A stretch of DNA of 64,000 nt from Pseudomonas fluorescens NCIMB 11764 (GTDB taxonomy: Bacteria > Pseudomonadota > Gammaproteobacteria > Pseudomonadales > Pseudomonadaceae): contig NZ_CP010945.1 of assembly GCF_000293885.2 (NCBI RefSeq), positions 6,778,001 through 6,842,000 on the forward strand, in the 5' to 3' direction. Below are positions 8,901-17,571 of the stretch, piece by piece (position 1 is the first letter of the stretch; each line of letters opens with the position of its first letter). Below the pieces are notes generated by a model. That model had not been told where the DNA came from, searched no databases, and was given only the letters and a program-made list of their open reading frames with translations. The translations under genes were made by a program, and so were the position numbers.

Positions 8901-10989
8901 CAAGCAATGGGTGATGGCCAAGACCGAGACACCGGCGCAGCGCCGCACTGCCCTCGCCGCACCGCCGATCCGCCCGACGGCGGACCACGAAGCCATGATG
9001 CTGTTGCGCGGCCCCGGTTTCTCCACGACAGCCGCCACACTCACCGAACGGGTGCAGGATATATACCCCCACTTCAACGAACGCGAGGTCAATACCTTCG
9101 TCCGCTCCCTGGGATCGCAGGAACAGGGGCATCAGACACTGACCCGACTGGACCGCGAACTGGATGACCTGCGGGTGCTGTTCAATCGCTGGCGCTACCA
9201 GCAGCCGGACAGTTGGGGCCCGGATCAACGCGGATTCATGAACAGCGGCGGGTTGCACATCGTTGAACGGTTCATCGATTGTTTCAAACGCAAGTCCACG
9301 GTCTTTGGTGAGCGCAGTCTCACAGCCGACGGCGGTTATGCGCTGGACCTGTCCACGGAGTTCGAGGTGCTCGACCTCGAACGCTGGTGGAAGGATCTGC
9401 CGGAGATCAAACACTACCTCGATCAGATCAGCACCTTGAATCTGGACCGCACGACCTTTTCTGAAACCGCCTCCGGCCTGTTGAACGACTTCCCTCATCT
9501 GCGGCAACTGAGCGCCCGCAGTTGCGGGTTGACGCGACTGCCCGAAACCATTGGCAAGATGCACCACCTGCAAACCTTGCGGCTGATGAACAACGACATC
9601 ACGTTGACCCCGTCCGCCGTCGAGCAACTGCGCAACCTGACACGCCTGGAAACCCTCAGGCTCGATGACAACAGGCAACTGGGCAGGCTCCCGGACGTCG
9701 GGCGCATGCCCAAACTGAGAATCCTGAGCTTGAGCAACACCGGGGCCACCACCTGGCCCGATGGCCTGTTCGGCCCCTTCAACAAGCGTCGACCCCGTGG
9801 CTTTTTTCTGGATTTGCAGGAGAACCCGATCAGCGTCATTCCGACGGTTGTACCCGGCTCCGAGGATGCCTTCCTCCTGGCGCGGACCCGCTTGTACGAA
9901 AAGCAACTCTCGGACAAAAACCTGGTCATTTTCAAAGCGTATCGACGGTCAGTCGGCATCGCACCCAAACAGGTCTACGCCGACGCTGCACGAGACACGA
10001 TGAACCTGTGGCCGATGAAAGACGACTCGGTCTGGTGGAGTGCCGAGGTCTCAGGGCTGGGGACTTTTCGGGAGGAAGCCTGGCACGATCTGATGACCGA
10101 GCCTGGCTCTGAAGATTTCTTTGCCTTGATCCAGAAGCAGACCCGCTCGGCCGATTACCGGGCCGGCGGCGAATTGCGCCAACAGCTCAGCAGCCGGGTA
10201 TGGCGCATGATCGAAGCCATCGATCTGGACACCGGGTTGCGCAAGGATCTGTTCGAAATGGCCAGGGCGCCCACCACCTGCGCCGATGCCGGGGCCCAGG
10301 TGTTCAACCACATGGGCATCAAGGTGCTCGCCTCCGAAGCCTATGCCCTGTCGACGTCCAACGCCGTCCTTGAAAGCAAACTGGTGAACCTGGCAAAGGG
10401 CGCCGCTCGCCTTGCGCGCGTGGATGACATTGCCCGTGCCGATTTCGGCAGCCGGCCCGGCAATCCCGATGAAGTGGAGGTGTACCTCGCCTACGAAACC
10501 GGCCTGGCCCAGCGCCTCGGTTTACCCTGGCAATCGGAGTCGATGCTGTATCGCCGTGTAGCCGGCGTGAGCGCCGAAACCCTCGACACGGCCTTCGAGA
10601 CGGTGATGTCGATGGAAGCGGGCGATGGCTTGGTCAACGACATGCTGGAACAGCCGTTCTGGCAGAAATACCTGCGTGACACCTACCCGAACGAGTTCCG
10701 GCGCAACACCCGGCTGTACGAAGCCAGGAGCGACTTGCTGGAAGAGTTGCGCGAAGTCCAACACGCCTGGGCCAACGCCAAAGGCCAGCAGATTGCGCAA
10801 CGACGCGCACTCAAACAACGCCTGCTGGACCTCGCTCGCCGACTGGATATTGATGAGAGCGTGGTACTGACTGATCAAGACATGACCGATGAGGTCTACG
10901 GCGGATTGCTTCACGACATGGGCTACGAAGAAAAAGAGCTGAGCAGAAAGCTGACCCGTGCAGCGCTGCAAAAAGACGCACGGCAGTAA
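5905..10989 (+). CDS. Large LRR protein with NEL-type E3 ubiquitin ligase domain (candidate effector)
   Basis: A 1694-residue protein. Residues ~1-440 resemble the dermonecrotic-toxin-like region (DUF6543 type) found in large Pseudomonas proteins. A hydrophobic stretch follows at ~450-530 (DIFNIALMVVTPFVPGLGEM and after). Leucine-rich repeats span ~1150-1315, with units such as LPETIGKMHHLQTLRLMNND. The C-terminal third looks like the NEL fold of Shigella IpaH and Salmonella SspH. It contains the catalytic CxD signature in TTCADAGAQVFNHM, with Cys1459 and Asp1461. NEL enzymes ubiquitinate eukaryotic host proteins after secretion. No secretion gene or hrp box is adjacent, so the delivery route is unknown. 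The start has AAGG three bases upstream; an in-frame ATG lies nine bases further on. A convergent terminator follows. Confidence 0.82.
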   Translation: MKSMTDLHGRISALPTPGDDDNKGRHYAFIKRRIHPAFKGASLRRIRELSLSRATSGHWVQTTRDFDHTPLQEANLELWSAQDTVDQVMEKVQGVYEFAEPLLTDALLKQFGVDVDVKTTCLYLYLPKQLPWYASNINGVVTRTVSLLDAALHNFSSKETCEVDSNYISQPDALGHFDILPIKRKMPIARFQSLCRELDIGARYTKYLEEQLLPSDGLAQVVLKRKIVESEKAAFKAAAELAVLTGEIDAEARDLVLKMLDGQRNLTRKGRVMHFAELSILDSLLTGIVLIAPRPEQRIRDVTPVIVYVPQDPEHPLKEYPSTVAFMNELTRQLRDNDIASSTGMTYQQYFSRFVDQSDRGHFFGGLQQRLFEVKWHQKEPLDQGPSWREVPVDNPNLHVKAAPIPGELWEYLFQQKLNKVLNDARHIAVSTADADSNARWAWWDNFKKIVSDIFNIALMVVTPFVPGLGEMMMAYSVYQMTSDVVEGIVDMTFGMWTEAGEHIAGVVSDVLSLVAFAAGAKIGNLVRLKLSPLIEGMKPVTLPNGEPRLWHPDLKPYERADMKLPADASPDALGLHAHEGQDILPLDNKHYAVQKDPQTGNYRVKHPHRDNAYLPEIRHNGRGAWTHEAENPRAWDRPTLMRRLGHSVDGFNDLQLDNARIASGTDDAALRRMYVDNTAPPPLLDDSLTRLNIQQQTRHAIERIRTGQPLDPASWWFEPLATYLDGWPADKALKVYEDVDMSGRYRQYGNAEASEAQTLSTSQSQLMSEQFAPRLVEFLSEEELQAVLGRSTVKSERVQALRDRLADEASRLNADIVNQLYQGAQPSDDPQIRLVRQAFPELPTRAAQTLLNSADAADLMRLSEEQRLPLGLKSRAREAAFEARTNHAYEGFHDGAQWVAETERLVLNALRIHTDTFAQLRIEVREGNDAGPLRSSVGAHDSATVRVLVKDDVNQFEVWDAANHKLHEATDFYEAVLNALPKDKQAQLGYRPGQGAFLKQWVMAKTETPAQRRTALAAPPIRPTADHEAMMLLRGPGFSTTAATLTERVQDIYPHFNEREVNTFVRSLGSQEQGHQTLTRLDRELDDLRVLFNRWRYQQPDSWGPDQRGFMNSGGLHIVERFIDCFKRKSTVFGERSLTADGGYALDLSTEFEVLDLERWWKDLPEIKHYLDQISTLNLDRTTFSETASGLLNDFPHLRQLSARSCGLTRLPETIGKMHHLQTLRLMNNDITLTPSAVEQLRNLTRLETLRLDDNRQLGRLPDVGRMPKLRILSLSNTGATTWPDGLFGPFNKRRPRGFFLDLQENPISVIPTVVPGSEDAFLLARTRLYEKQLSDKNLVIFKAYRRSVGIAPKQVYADAARDTMNLWPMKDDSVWWSAEVSGLGTFREEAWHDLMTEPGSEDFFALIQKQTRSADYRAGGELRQQLSSRVWRMIEAIDLDTGLRKDLFEMARAPTTCADAGAQVFNHMGIKVLASEAYALSTSNAVLESKLVNLAKGAARLARVDDIARADFGSRPGNPDEVEVYLAYETGLAQRLGLPWQSESMLYRRVAGVSAETLDTAFETVMSMEAGDGLVNDMLEQPFWQKYLRDTYPNEFRRNTRLYEARSDLLEELREVQHAWANAKGQQIAQRRALKQRLLDLARRLDIDESVVLTDQDMTDEVYGGLLHDMGYEEKELSRKLTRAALQKDARQ

Positions 10990-10996
10990 TCGGCAA

Positions 10997-11028
10997 AACC
11001 CTGATGCATCGAGTGATGCATCAGGGTT
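10997..11028. terminator. Bidirectional terminator between the NEL gene and the class 5 pilus cluster
   Basis: Perfect 14-bp stem AACCCTGATGCATC / GATGCATCAGGGTT around a GAGT loop, placed between two converging genes. On the minus strand the stem is followed by a short T run (TTTTGCC); on the plus strand there is none. Confidence 0.7.
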
Positions 11029-11034
11029 CAACCC

Positions 11035-12300
11035 TTAACCCACTTCCGAATCCCAGACGACCGTGACAAGGCCGGAATAGGATCGGGCGGTACCGGGCTT
11101 GATCATTTCCTCGACCTCGTCCCGGGCAATCTCGAAGTGCAATGTTCCCGGCCTGCGATCGACATAAAAGTGTGGCAGGAACAGCTCGGTTCCAATGCCG
11201 TCGCGCCGCAACGGTCGGCGGTTGACCGGTTGCGCGGTGGCATCCACCAGGCCATTGGGCAGGGTCACGCTGACGTCGAGCGGTACGAAATGACCGGAAA
11301 CCGGGTCGCGCACCGAACAGCGGTTACCGTCCATGGTGTACTGGCAGTCGAGGTTCATCTTGAAGCGACTCGACGAAGACACATTGAACGTCTGATCCCG
11401 GAACAGCCGTGTCGGCTTGCGCCCCTGCGTCAGCCACGCTTGCCAGCCGCCCTGCGGAACCAGTTCAACGCGATTGCCACCGGGTGGAATTTCCACCTTG
11501 AGCGTGTGCTGCACTTCCAGAGTGAAATTCAGCTTCAGTGTCGAATCGCTTGGCAGCATGACGTCACCCATGTCGAAATCACCATTCGGTCCAACGCTGT
11601 AGGTCAGGCTTCCCGAATAACGGCCCGAAGACATACCCAACGGGTTGGGTGTGAACAGTTCATAGGCGAAATCCAGATAGTTGTAACGCAACCAGGGCAC
11701 GTTGAACCTGGCCTGCTTATCGCAGCTGGCCTCTGCTGGTGTTTTCCAGAAAAAGGCATAGCGATTCGGCCCGTAAAACGCTACGCCACTATAAAGACAG
11801 GGAGCGGGCGCATACACCCAATCAGCGCCCCACAGTTGAGCGTGGGCTAGTTGATAGTCGCTCCCTCCACCGACAAGACTGATAACGTCCTCCGTCACAT
11901 ACTGGGAGCCCAGACCTGCAATTCGAACCTTGACCGTCTCGGGTTCACCCGTCGCTTCATGCACTACGGACAACTCGCGCCACTGTGCAGGGACTTTGAA
12001 CGTGGCACCCTGGCGCGGCGACGGGTGATTCGCCTGGATCGCCGCATTGGAGTTGAACTGAATCGGCACGCGCAGGCTGAACATGTCGTTGTCACGGCAC
12101 TCGCCAGGGTAACTCGCGCAATAACCACTGGAAGGTGTGTCATTCCTGAATTTATTCTGCTGAGGGTTTGCAGAATCCGGTCTGAACGATGCCAGGATCG
12201 AGACTTCTTCCGACCAGGCTGAAGAACAGGTGAGCAACGATAAAATCCCGATCCCGACACAGCAAAGTACCTGCCGCCCCATGCCATGTGAATGATTCAT
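11035..12300 (-). CDS. Class 5 pilus tip adhesin, second copy (CfaE/CblD family)
   Basis: A 421-residue secreted protein of the CfaE/CblD tip-adhesin family, expected at the pilus tip. The start is the ATG with AGAGGAAAAAAC upstream, giving a signal peptide ending near SSAWS. The C-terminal 150 residues are almost the same as in the other tip protein of the cluster (shared GGNRVELVPQGGWQAWL, RRPGTLHFEI, VVWDSEV). The N-terminal receptor-binding half is more diverged but keeps the NPQ(Q/K)NEFRN(D/T)TP start and paired cysteines. It is the last gene of the operon, 48 bases after the second pilin. This looks like duplication followed by divergence of the binding face. Confidence 0.85.
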   Translation of the reverse strand: MNHSHGMGRQVLCCVGIGILSLLTCSSAWSEEVSILASFRPDSANPQQNKFRNDTPSSGYCASYPGECRDNDMFSLRVPIQFNSNAAIQANHPSPRQGATFKVPAQWRELSVVHEATGEPETVKVRIAGLGSQYVTEDVISLVGGGSDYQLAHAQLWGADWVYAPAPCLYSGVAFYGPNRYAFFWKTPAEASCDKQARFNVPWLRYNYLDFAYELFTPNPLGMSSGRYSGSLTYSVGPNGDFDMGDVMLPSDSTLKLNFTLEVQHTLKVEIPPGGNRVELVPQGGWQAWLTQGRKPTRLFRDQTFNVSSSSRFKMNLDCQYTMDGNRCSVRDPVSGHFVPLDVSVTLPNGLVDATAQPVNRRPLRRDGIGTELFLPHFYVDRRPGTLHFEIARDEVEEMIKPGTARSYSGLVTVVWDSEVG

Positions 12301-12348
12301 GTTTTTTCCTCTGAAACGAGTCAGGTCAACAGCCAATCCTGCATGGCA

Positions 12349-12849
12349 TCACGCACCCGGCAGCACTGCGTTGAAAATCAAATTGACGCTGCCGAAATAG
12401 CTGCCCGGTTTATAAATCCCATCCACAGGCGGCATCGGCACGATCTCCAGCAACACACGTTTACCCGGCGCGGCATCGCTCATCGACACCACCTCGCTAC
12501 TGTTCAGTTCATTCAGCACATGGCCGTTGAACAGCACGCGCAAACCAATGTCATGGGCATCCGTCCCGTTGGACAGATAGGGCCTGCCCTCAAGGCGGGC
12601 TTCGATGGAACCGGACTCATTCTTGACATCGAAATACTTGCGCAAGCTGCCCAACGTCGAGGTCGCCAGATTCCATGGCAATTTCTGTTCGCGATGAATC
12701 CAGCCAGGGTCAGCGGGGATGACGTAGAACGCCTGGCTCGGGATCGTCACGAACACGTCGAATTGATGCACCTCGCGAGCGGCAAACGCCGAACTGCTTG
12801 CCCACAGAACCAGCGCTGGCATCAGCAATACCATCAGTTTTCTGAACAT
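12349..12849 (-). CDS. CS1-type fimbrial subunit, second pilin
   Basis: A 166-residue pilin of the CS1/CfaB/CblA family with a signal peptide ending at AFA and the family N-terminal pattern FDVFVTIPSQAFYVIPADPG, which should supply the donor strand. It is clearly diverged from the first pilin of the cluster. I chose the ATG with AAAGG nine bases upstream; another ATG six bases earlier overlaps the chaperone stop codon. It lies between the chaperone and the second adhesin gene, so it may be a minor subunit or the partner of that adhesin. Confidence 0.85.
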   Translation of the reverse strand: MFRKLMVLLMPALVLWASSSAFAAREVHQFDVFVTIPSQAFYVIPADPGWIHREQKLPWNLATSTLGSLRKYFDVKNESGSIEARLEGRPYLSNGTDAHDIGLRVLFNGHVLNELNSSEVVSMSDAAPGKRVLLEIVPMPPVDGIYKPGSYFGSVNLIFNAVLPGA

Positions 12850-12854
12850 GATCA

Positions 12855-13595
12855 TCAGCCTTTCACGTCGATTTTCTTGCTGCTCTCGCCTTCAACCAGG
12901 GTGAAGCGATACTCGCGACCGGCCTGTTTCTCGAACTCGAAACTGCGGCCCGCCAGAATGTGATGCTTGGTAGTCGGCTGGCAGTCCTGTTCTTTCTTGA
13001 CCGCGCAGTCCTTGAATTCGTCGATCACCACCACGGTGTTGCCGTTGTTGCGGATACGGTAACGGCTCGCGTCGTTCTCGATCACGCTGGCGTAACGCGT
13101 ATCCTTGGGACGGACGAAAAACACCGCGCCATACCCGGCCAGCACCGTGACGCCGGCGGAGAGGGTTTTCTTGTATTCCTCGCGTTCTTCACCCGAGACC
13201 GCGAATTCGTCTTCCTTCTCGGGCACCACCGGCACGAAACGCACGCGGAAGTATCGCTCGCGATCACGCTCGCCCATGTACAGCAGTCGCGTGCCCTGCA
13301 TGCCACCGGCGGGCACGATCAGCCGCGCCGGGCTGGCCATCAAGCCGTCCCGGGCGCTGCCGTCGGCACTGGATTCGAGCGGCACTTCCTGCGACTTGCC
13401 GTCGGCGTCATAAAGGATTTCCAGGATGTTGACCTTGACGAACGCGGTGCTGTCGCCGCCGTTGAACACGCGTTTCAAGAACGTACTTTTGTCGCCATCC
13501 AGATAGTCGTAAACCGTGCCGATATTGATGCTCGGCCCAGCGTGTGCGATTTGTGCAACCAGTAAAAAACCAAACAGTGCCAACAGGGATTTCAT
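12855..13595 (-). CDS. Class 5 pilus periplasmic chaperone (CfaA/CblB-like)
   Basis: Periplasmic chaperone of the alternate chaperone-usher pathway, 246 residues after choosing the ATG with GAGG twelve bases upstream. The signal peptide MKSLLALFGFLLVAQIAHA is followed by an immunoglobulin-like domain with INIGTVYDYLDGDKSTFLKR, a basic and hydrophobic strand (SPARLIVPAGGMQGTRLLYM), and a C-terminal domain with two cysteines (CAVKKEQDC). Its position after the usher and first adhesin, rather than before the pilin, differs from the CFA/I order. Its stop codon overlaps the possible upstream start of the second pilin. Confidence 0.85.
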   Translation of the reverse strand: MKSLLALFGFLLVAQIAHAGPSINIGTVYDYLDGDKSTFLKRVFNGGDSTAFVKVNILEILYDADGKSQEVPLESSADGSARDGLMASPARLIVPAGGMQGTRLLYMGERDRERYFRVRFVPVVPEKEDEFAVSGEEREEYKKTLSAGVTVLAGYGAVFFVRPKDTRYASVIENDASRYRIRNNGNTVVVIDEFKDCAVKKEQDCQPTTKHHILAGRSFEFEKQAGREYRFTLVEGESSKKIDVKG

Positions 13596-13638
13596 TGTTC
13601 TGAACCTCGTCAAATGAACTACAGCAAAGTGCGACCCG

Positions 13639-14946
13639 CTAAACTTCCGAATCCCAGACAACCGTCACAGTCCCGGAATACTGTCGCTGATGACCCGGTT
13701 GCAGCATCTGCTCCACTTCGCGGGAAGGAATCTCGAAGTGCAGCGTTCCGGGTCTGCGCTCCACGTAAAACGCCGGCTGGAACAGTTCGGTACCGCTGCC
13801 ATCCATCAGCAAGGGCCGCCGTTCGACGGCTCTGCCGCTTGCATCGCTCAAGCCACGGGGCAGGCTGACGCTGACGTTCAGCGGCACGAAATTGCCGGAT
13901 ACCGGCTCGCGCAACGAGCAAGTCCTGCTGTCTTGGGTGTGCTCACATTCGAGTTTCATCTTGAAGCGCGAACTGGCCGAGATGTTGAAGGTCTGGTCAC
14001 GGAACAGCCGCGTGGGTCTGCGGCCCTGTTGCAGCCAGGCCTGCCAGCCGCCTTGTGGCACCAGTTCGACGCGATTGCCACCCGGCGGGACTTCGACTTT
14101 GAGGGTGTGCTCGACGGTGAGGGTGAAGTCGAGCTGGATGATGTTGTCCGAGGGCACAACGATGTCACCCAGATCGAAGTCGCCGCCCGGGCCGATCGTG
14201 TACACCTGGGTCCCGGTGTACACCCCGGTGGACATTTTCAGCGGGTCAGGGGTGCGCAGCTCGTAGGTGAAATCCAGATAGCTGAAATTGAAACCGGGAA
14301 TAAGAAACTTCGCCTGTTTCGCACACACCGTTTCCTGAGGCGTCAGCCAGAAGAACTGATAACCGGTAAATCCGTATTGATTATTTGGGCCAATCGCCAC
14401 GCATGGACTGGGCGCCGTTTGCCAACTGGTGCCACCCCACAGCACGCTGTGAGCCATATTGGTGTTTGTTTCGCCGGTAAGCTGTCTTACATCATTACTG
14501 AGGTTGTGAACACCGCCCAGCCCGGCTATACGGATTTCCACCTCGGCGAGCTCGCCGGTGTCACGATTAAGGACCGTCAACGAACGCCACGCGGCGGGCG
14601 TCTTGATCATCGCGCCCTGTCGCACATCCTGGTGATTGGGCAGGATGGGACCACCGAACGGAACATTCCCCACGTGGGAGCGCAGGCTGAAAATATTGTG
14701 AGTCTTGCAGATGGCGGGATAGTTGCGACAGAAGCCCTGATTAGGCGTGGTATTCCTGAACTCATTCTTCTGCGGATTGCTCGGGTCAGGGTTGAAGGTG
14801 GCTGTAATCGGCATAACCCTGGCCTCGATCTGCGGAGCCGAAACGATCAGGCAGGCGCCAAGGAGCAAGGCGCTGGTGCTCGTACGCCCGAGGGCAGTCA
14901 ATGATTTCAGCACATTAAAAACTCCAGAAAATTGAGCAGCGTCCAT
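13639..14946 (-). CDS. Class 5 pilus tip adhesin, first copy (CfaE/CblD family)
   Basis: A 435-residue exported tip protein. The ATG overlaps the usher stop codon (TGATG), which sets the start and implies translational coupling. A long signal peptide ends near APQIEA; the mature N-terminus has NPDPSNPQKNEFRNTTPNQG, as in the second adhesin. The N-terminal half carries several cysteines typical of the binding domain. The C-terminal half is the pilin-like domain ending VTVVWDSEV. It is 43 bases ahead of the chaperone gene. CfaE/CblD proteins initiate pilus assembly and bind receptor; the receptor here is unknown. Confidence 0.87.
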   Translation of the reverse strand: MDAAQFSGVFNVLKSLTALGRTSTSALLLGACLIVSAPQIEARVMPITATFNPDPSNPQKNEFRNTTPNQGFCRNYPAICKTHNIFSLRSHVGNVPFGGPILPNHQDVRQGAMIKTPAAWRSLTVLNRDTGELAEVEIRIAGLGGVHNLSNDVRQLTGETNTNMAHSVLWGGTSWQTAPSPCVAIGPNNQYGFTGYQFFWLTPQETVCAKQAKFLIPGFNFSYLDFTYELRTPDPLKMSTGVYTGTQVYTIGPGGDFDLGDIVVPSDNIIQLDFTLTVEHTLKVEVPPGGNRVELVPQGGWQAWLQQGRRPTRLFRDQTFNISASSRFKMKLECEHTQDSRTCSLREPVSGNFVPLNVSVSLPRGLSDASGRAVERRPLLMDGSGTELFQPAFYVERRPGTLHFEIPSREVEQMLQPGHQRQYSGTVTVVWDSEV

Positions 14947-17468
14947 CAACCCGCCCTCTGCACGGTATCGGCGACGTCCGCCAGGGTGTCCGGCGTGCAA
15001 CGCAGGTCGCCGATCATCAGCACGTTGTTTTCCGCGCGACCATTGCTCGGGTCGAGGCGGAACTGGCACAGCAACTGGTTGCCGTGGCGCACTTCCAGGG
15101 TCGGGGAACCAGCGTTCATTTCCATGGAGAAGAAGCCGTCCACTTCACTCACCCCACGGCTGGCGTGGTTGATGATGTGGTGGCCCTTGAGCGGCTTGCC
15201 CTGAGGGTCGATCAGACGACCGAGCACGGTGAGAGTTTTCATCACGCGAATCTGGCGATAGTCCACGCCGCCCTTGTTCAGGTGGTAGCTGGAGCGCGCC
15301 GGCTGGATGGTTGCAGCCGGAACGTGATTGCCCTCGAAATCGAAACTGACCGAGCTGCTTTTGTAAGCCGTGATCGGTACGAAATTGCGCCCCGGCTTGA
15401 GTATCGCGCTGCCGCCGCTCAAGTCGTCGGCACGCAGGGCGATGTCATCGATGTCCGATTCGACATCGATGATCATGCCCGCACCGTTGCGGTGGTACTG
15501 GCTGGTCATGACCATTTTTTGCCCGCCGACGGCGACGGTGCTGTCGAGGTTCAGGCCACCGGTGAAGTCGTTGTTGTAAGAGGAACGCTGGATAAATCCG
15601 TCGGCGTTGGCCAGGTCCGATTGCATCGTCGCCATCGCGTTCATGCCGATGCCATAGGTGTCGGTGATGGCCGTGGCGGAAACGCTTTGCAGCAGGTGAT
15701 CCTGCAAGTCTTTGCGGTAGGTGACCGAAGCATTGTTATCGCGCCCGCCGTCGCGATCGGTACGAGTGCCGATGCTGCCGGAGATCTGTTCGCCCGGACC
15801 GCCCAGGGCAATGTTGAGGCTCAGGTCGACGCCGCGATTACGGTCATTCCCCGAGCTGAAGCTGCCCGGTCTGTCGAACAGCGACAAGCGCCAGTTGGCG
15901 TCGCTGCCGAACAATCGGCCGCGCTGGCTCCAGCCCAGATCCACGCCAACGCCTTCGGTGTTGCCCTCGCTGTGGGACACCCGGGCATTGACCGAACTTT
16001 TACTGGTGAGCCGATGGTTCACCGACAGCGAAGAGTTACTGGTCTGGCCGATAAATACGTTGCGTTGCCGCACTCGCGTGCCGTCCGGCAGCGTGTCGTA
16101 GAGCCGGGTGGTGTCGAGCCAGCTGCGATTGTGGCTGGCGACGATACTGCCGCTGCCGTAGGAATACAGACCCTGCACGTCGAGGCCGGTGCCGTAGTCC
16201 TCGGTCTTGTAGACGTTGGCATAGACACTCGCGTTGTTGACGATCGCCCAGTCGACCGACGTGCCGTATTGCAGGGTGTCTTTCACCTGTCGGCCCGACA
16301 GGCCGAGGATCACCCGCGGGTGCAGCAGGAAGTTGAATGCGGCGCCGGCCGTCATCTCGCCGTCAGCCTGATCATCCCAGTTGCTGAGCATTTTCGATTC
16401 ACGCCCGGCGAACAGGTTGTAGCGCCAGCGCTCGTCATGATTGCGCCAGTTGTTGGGTTTATAGACCAGTTCCTGCGTGCTGGAGGTGATCTGGCCATCT
16501 TCGATCAGACGCACTTCCACTTCATAAATGCCACCGGGCAGTGGCCGCGTATCGAGGGTCTGCAAACCGGCCGGTATCGCCTGAGTATTGATCAGCAAAC
16601 CGTCGCGATAGATTTCCACCGAACCCTGCCGATTGGCCGTGACGTAGATCGGGTAGACCGCCGGTTTCGGGTTGTTGATGGCCAGGCTGTCGGAGCTGCC
16701 GTACATGACGCCCAGCGCGGTGTCGGGGCTGGCGCCAAAGGAGCGCGGCTGACGGGTCAGGCCTTCCGAGTTGGGCGTGAATAAACCCAGGCGCAGAAAA
16801 TTGCCTTCCAGTTCGCGCTGGGTGTAGAGCTCGTGCACGGCGTGATAAAGCTGATTGTCCACACCGCCCAGTCGCGACAGTTGCAGGTTCACCGCTTGAG
16901 TCCAGTTACCGAGACTGCTGCTGGCTTCCAGACCGTAACGACCACCGAGGTCCTGGTTCTGGCCACCGTTGAGGTTCAGCTGATTGCGCACGATCAACCC
17001 GGTGCTGCCGCCTTCGGGCTGGTTGTAGTAACGCTGGACCTGATCGTCGCGTTCGGCGTTTTCCGTGAGAATCGACACCAGCGAGTTTTCCAGGCTGTAG
17101 TACACGGCCAATAGCTGCTCGGGGCATTTCGCCTTGCAGTCGCCCAGCGCCACGCCTTGTTTCAGGTAATTGGTCCAGGTCTCGCGTTCACTGGCTTTGA
17201 TCGTGCTGTCGCTGACATCGGTGAAGTCAACGAGGGTGATGCGGTCGTCGCGGGTTAACACGACCATCGCCTCACCGAGAAATTGTTGGTCACGTTCCAC
17301 GCGCACCGCCAGCGGCACATCAAAGAAGTGTTCTTCAAACTCGCTTGGCAGCCCCTTGGCCTGCGCCAACAAACTTCTCGGTGTATTGCCGTTTTCCATG
17401 GGTGCGGCCAAGGCCGATGCGCAAAAAAAAAGGGCAAGCGCCGTCGCGATGGGAGTCATCGGGAACAT
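14946..17468 (-). CDS. Class 5 pilus outer-membrane usher (CfaC/TcfC-like)
   Basis: An ~840-residue usher that would receive chaperone-subunit complexes and thread the pilus through the outer membrane. A short signal peptide (TPIATALALFFCASALAAP) precedes an N-terminal domain, then a long beta-barrel rich in alternating Tyr/Gly/Ser strands, and a C-terminal E-set-like region with DPQGKPLKGHHIINHASRGV and a late Cys pair. A TTG 15 bases upstream is another possible start; neither has a good Shine-Dalgarno. It lies 103 bases after the first pilin and overlaps the first adhesin by one base, the core pilin-usher-adhesin order. Confidence 0.87.
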   Translation of the reverse strand: MFPMTPIATALALFFCASALAAPMENGNTPRSLLAQAKGLPSEFEEHFFDVPLAVRVERDQQFLGEAMVVLTRDDRITLVDFTDVSDSTIKASERETWTNYLKQGVALGDCKAKCPEQLLAVYYSLENSLVSILTENAERDDQVQRYYNQPEGGSTGLIVRNQLNLNGGQNQDLGGRYGLEASSSLGNWTQAVNLQLSRLGGVDNQLYHAVHELYTQRELEGNFLRLGLFTPNSEGLTRQPRSFGASPDTALGVMYGSSDSLAINNPKPAVYPIYVTANRQGSVEIYRDGLLINTQAIPAGLQTLDTRPLPGGIYEVEVRLIEDGQITSSTQELVYKPNNWRNHDERWRYNLFAGRESKMLSNWDDQADGEMTAGAAFNFLLHPRVILGLSGRQVKDTLQYGTSVDWAIVNNASVYANVYKTEDYGTGLDVQGLYSYGSGSIVASHNRSWLDTTRLYDTLPDGTRVRQRNVFIGQTSNSSLSVNHRLTSKSSVNARVSHSEGNTEGVGVDLGWSQRGRLFGSDANWRLSLFDRPGSFSSGNDRNRGVDLSLNIALGGPGEQISGSIGTRTDRDGGRDNNASVTYRKDLQDHLLQSVSATAITDTYGIGMNAMATMQSDLANADGFIQRSSYNNDFTGGLNLDSTVAVGGQKMVMTSQYHRNGAGMIIDVESDIDDIALRADDLSGGSAILKPGRNFVPITAYKSSSVSFDFEGNHVPAATIQPARSSYHLNKGGVDYRQIRVMKTLTVLGRLIDPQGKPLKGHHIINHASRGVSEVDGFFSMEMNAGSPTLEVRHGNQLLCQFRLDPSNGRAENNVLMIGDLRCTPDTLADVADTVQRAG

Positions 17469-17571
17469 GAACAAAATACTCAATGGATAAATTCGTTAAA
17501 GCCGATCGACAGACAAAAACTTGCCTGCCGACCGGTCAGGCTACCAAGCAGGACGAGCCTTGGTTCAAGAC

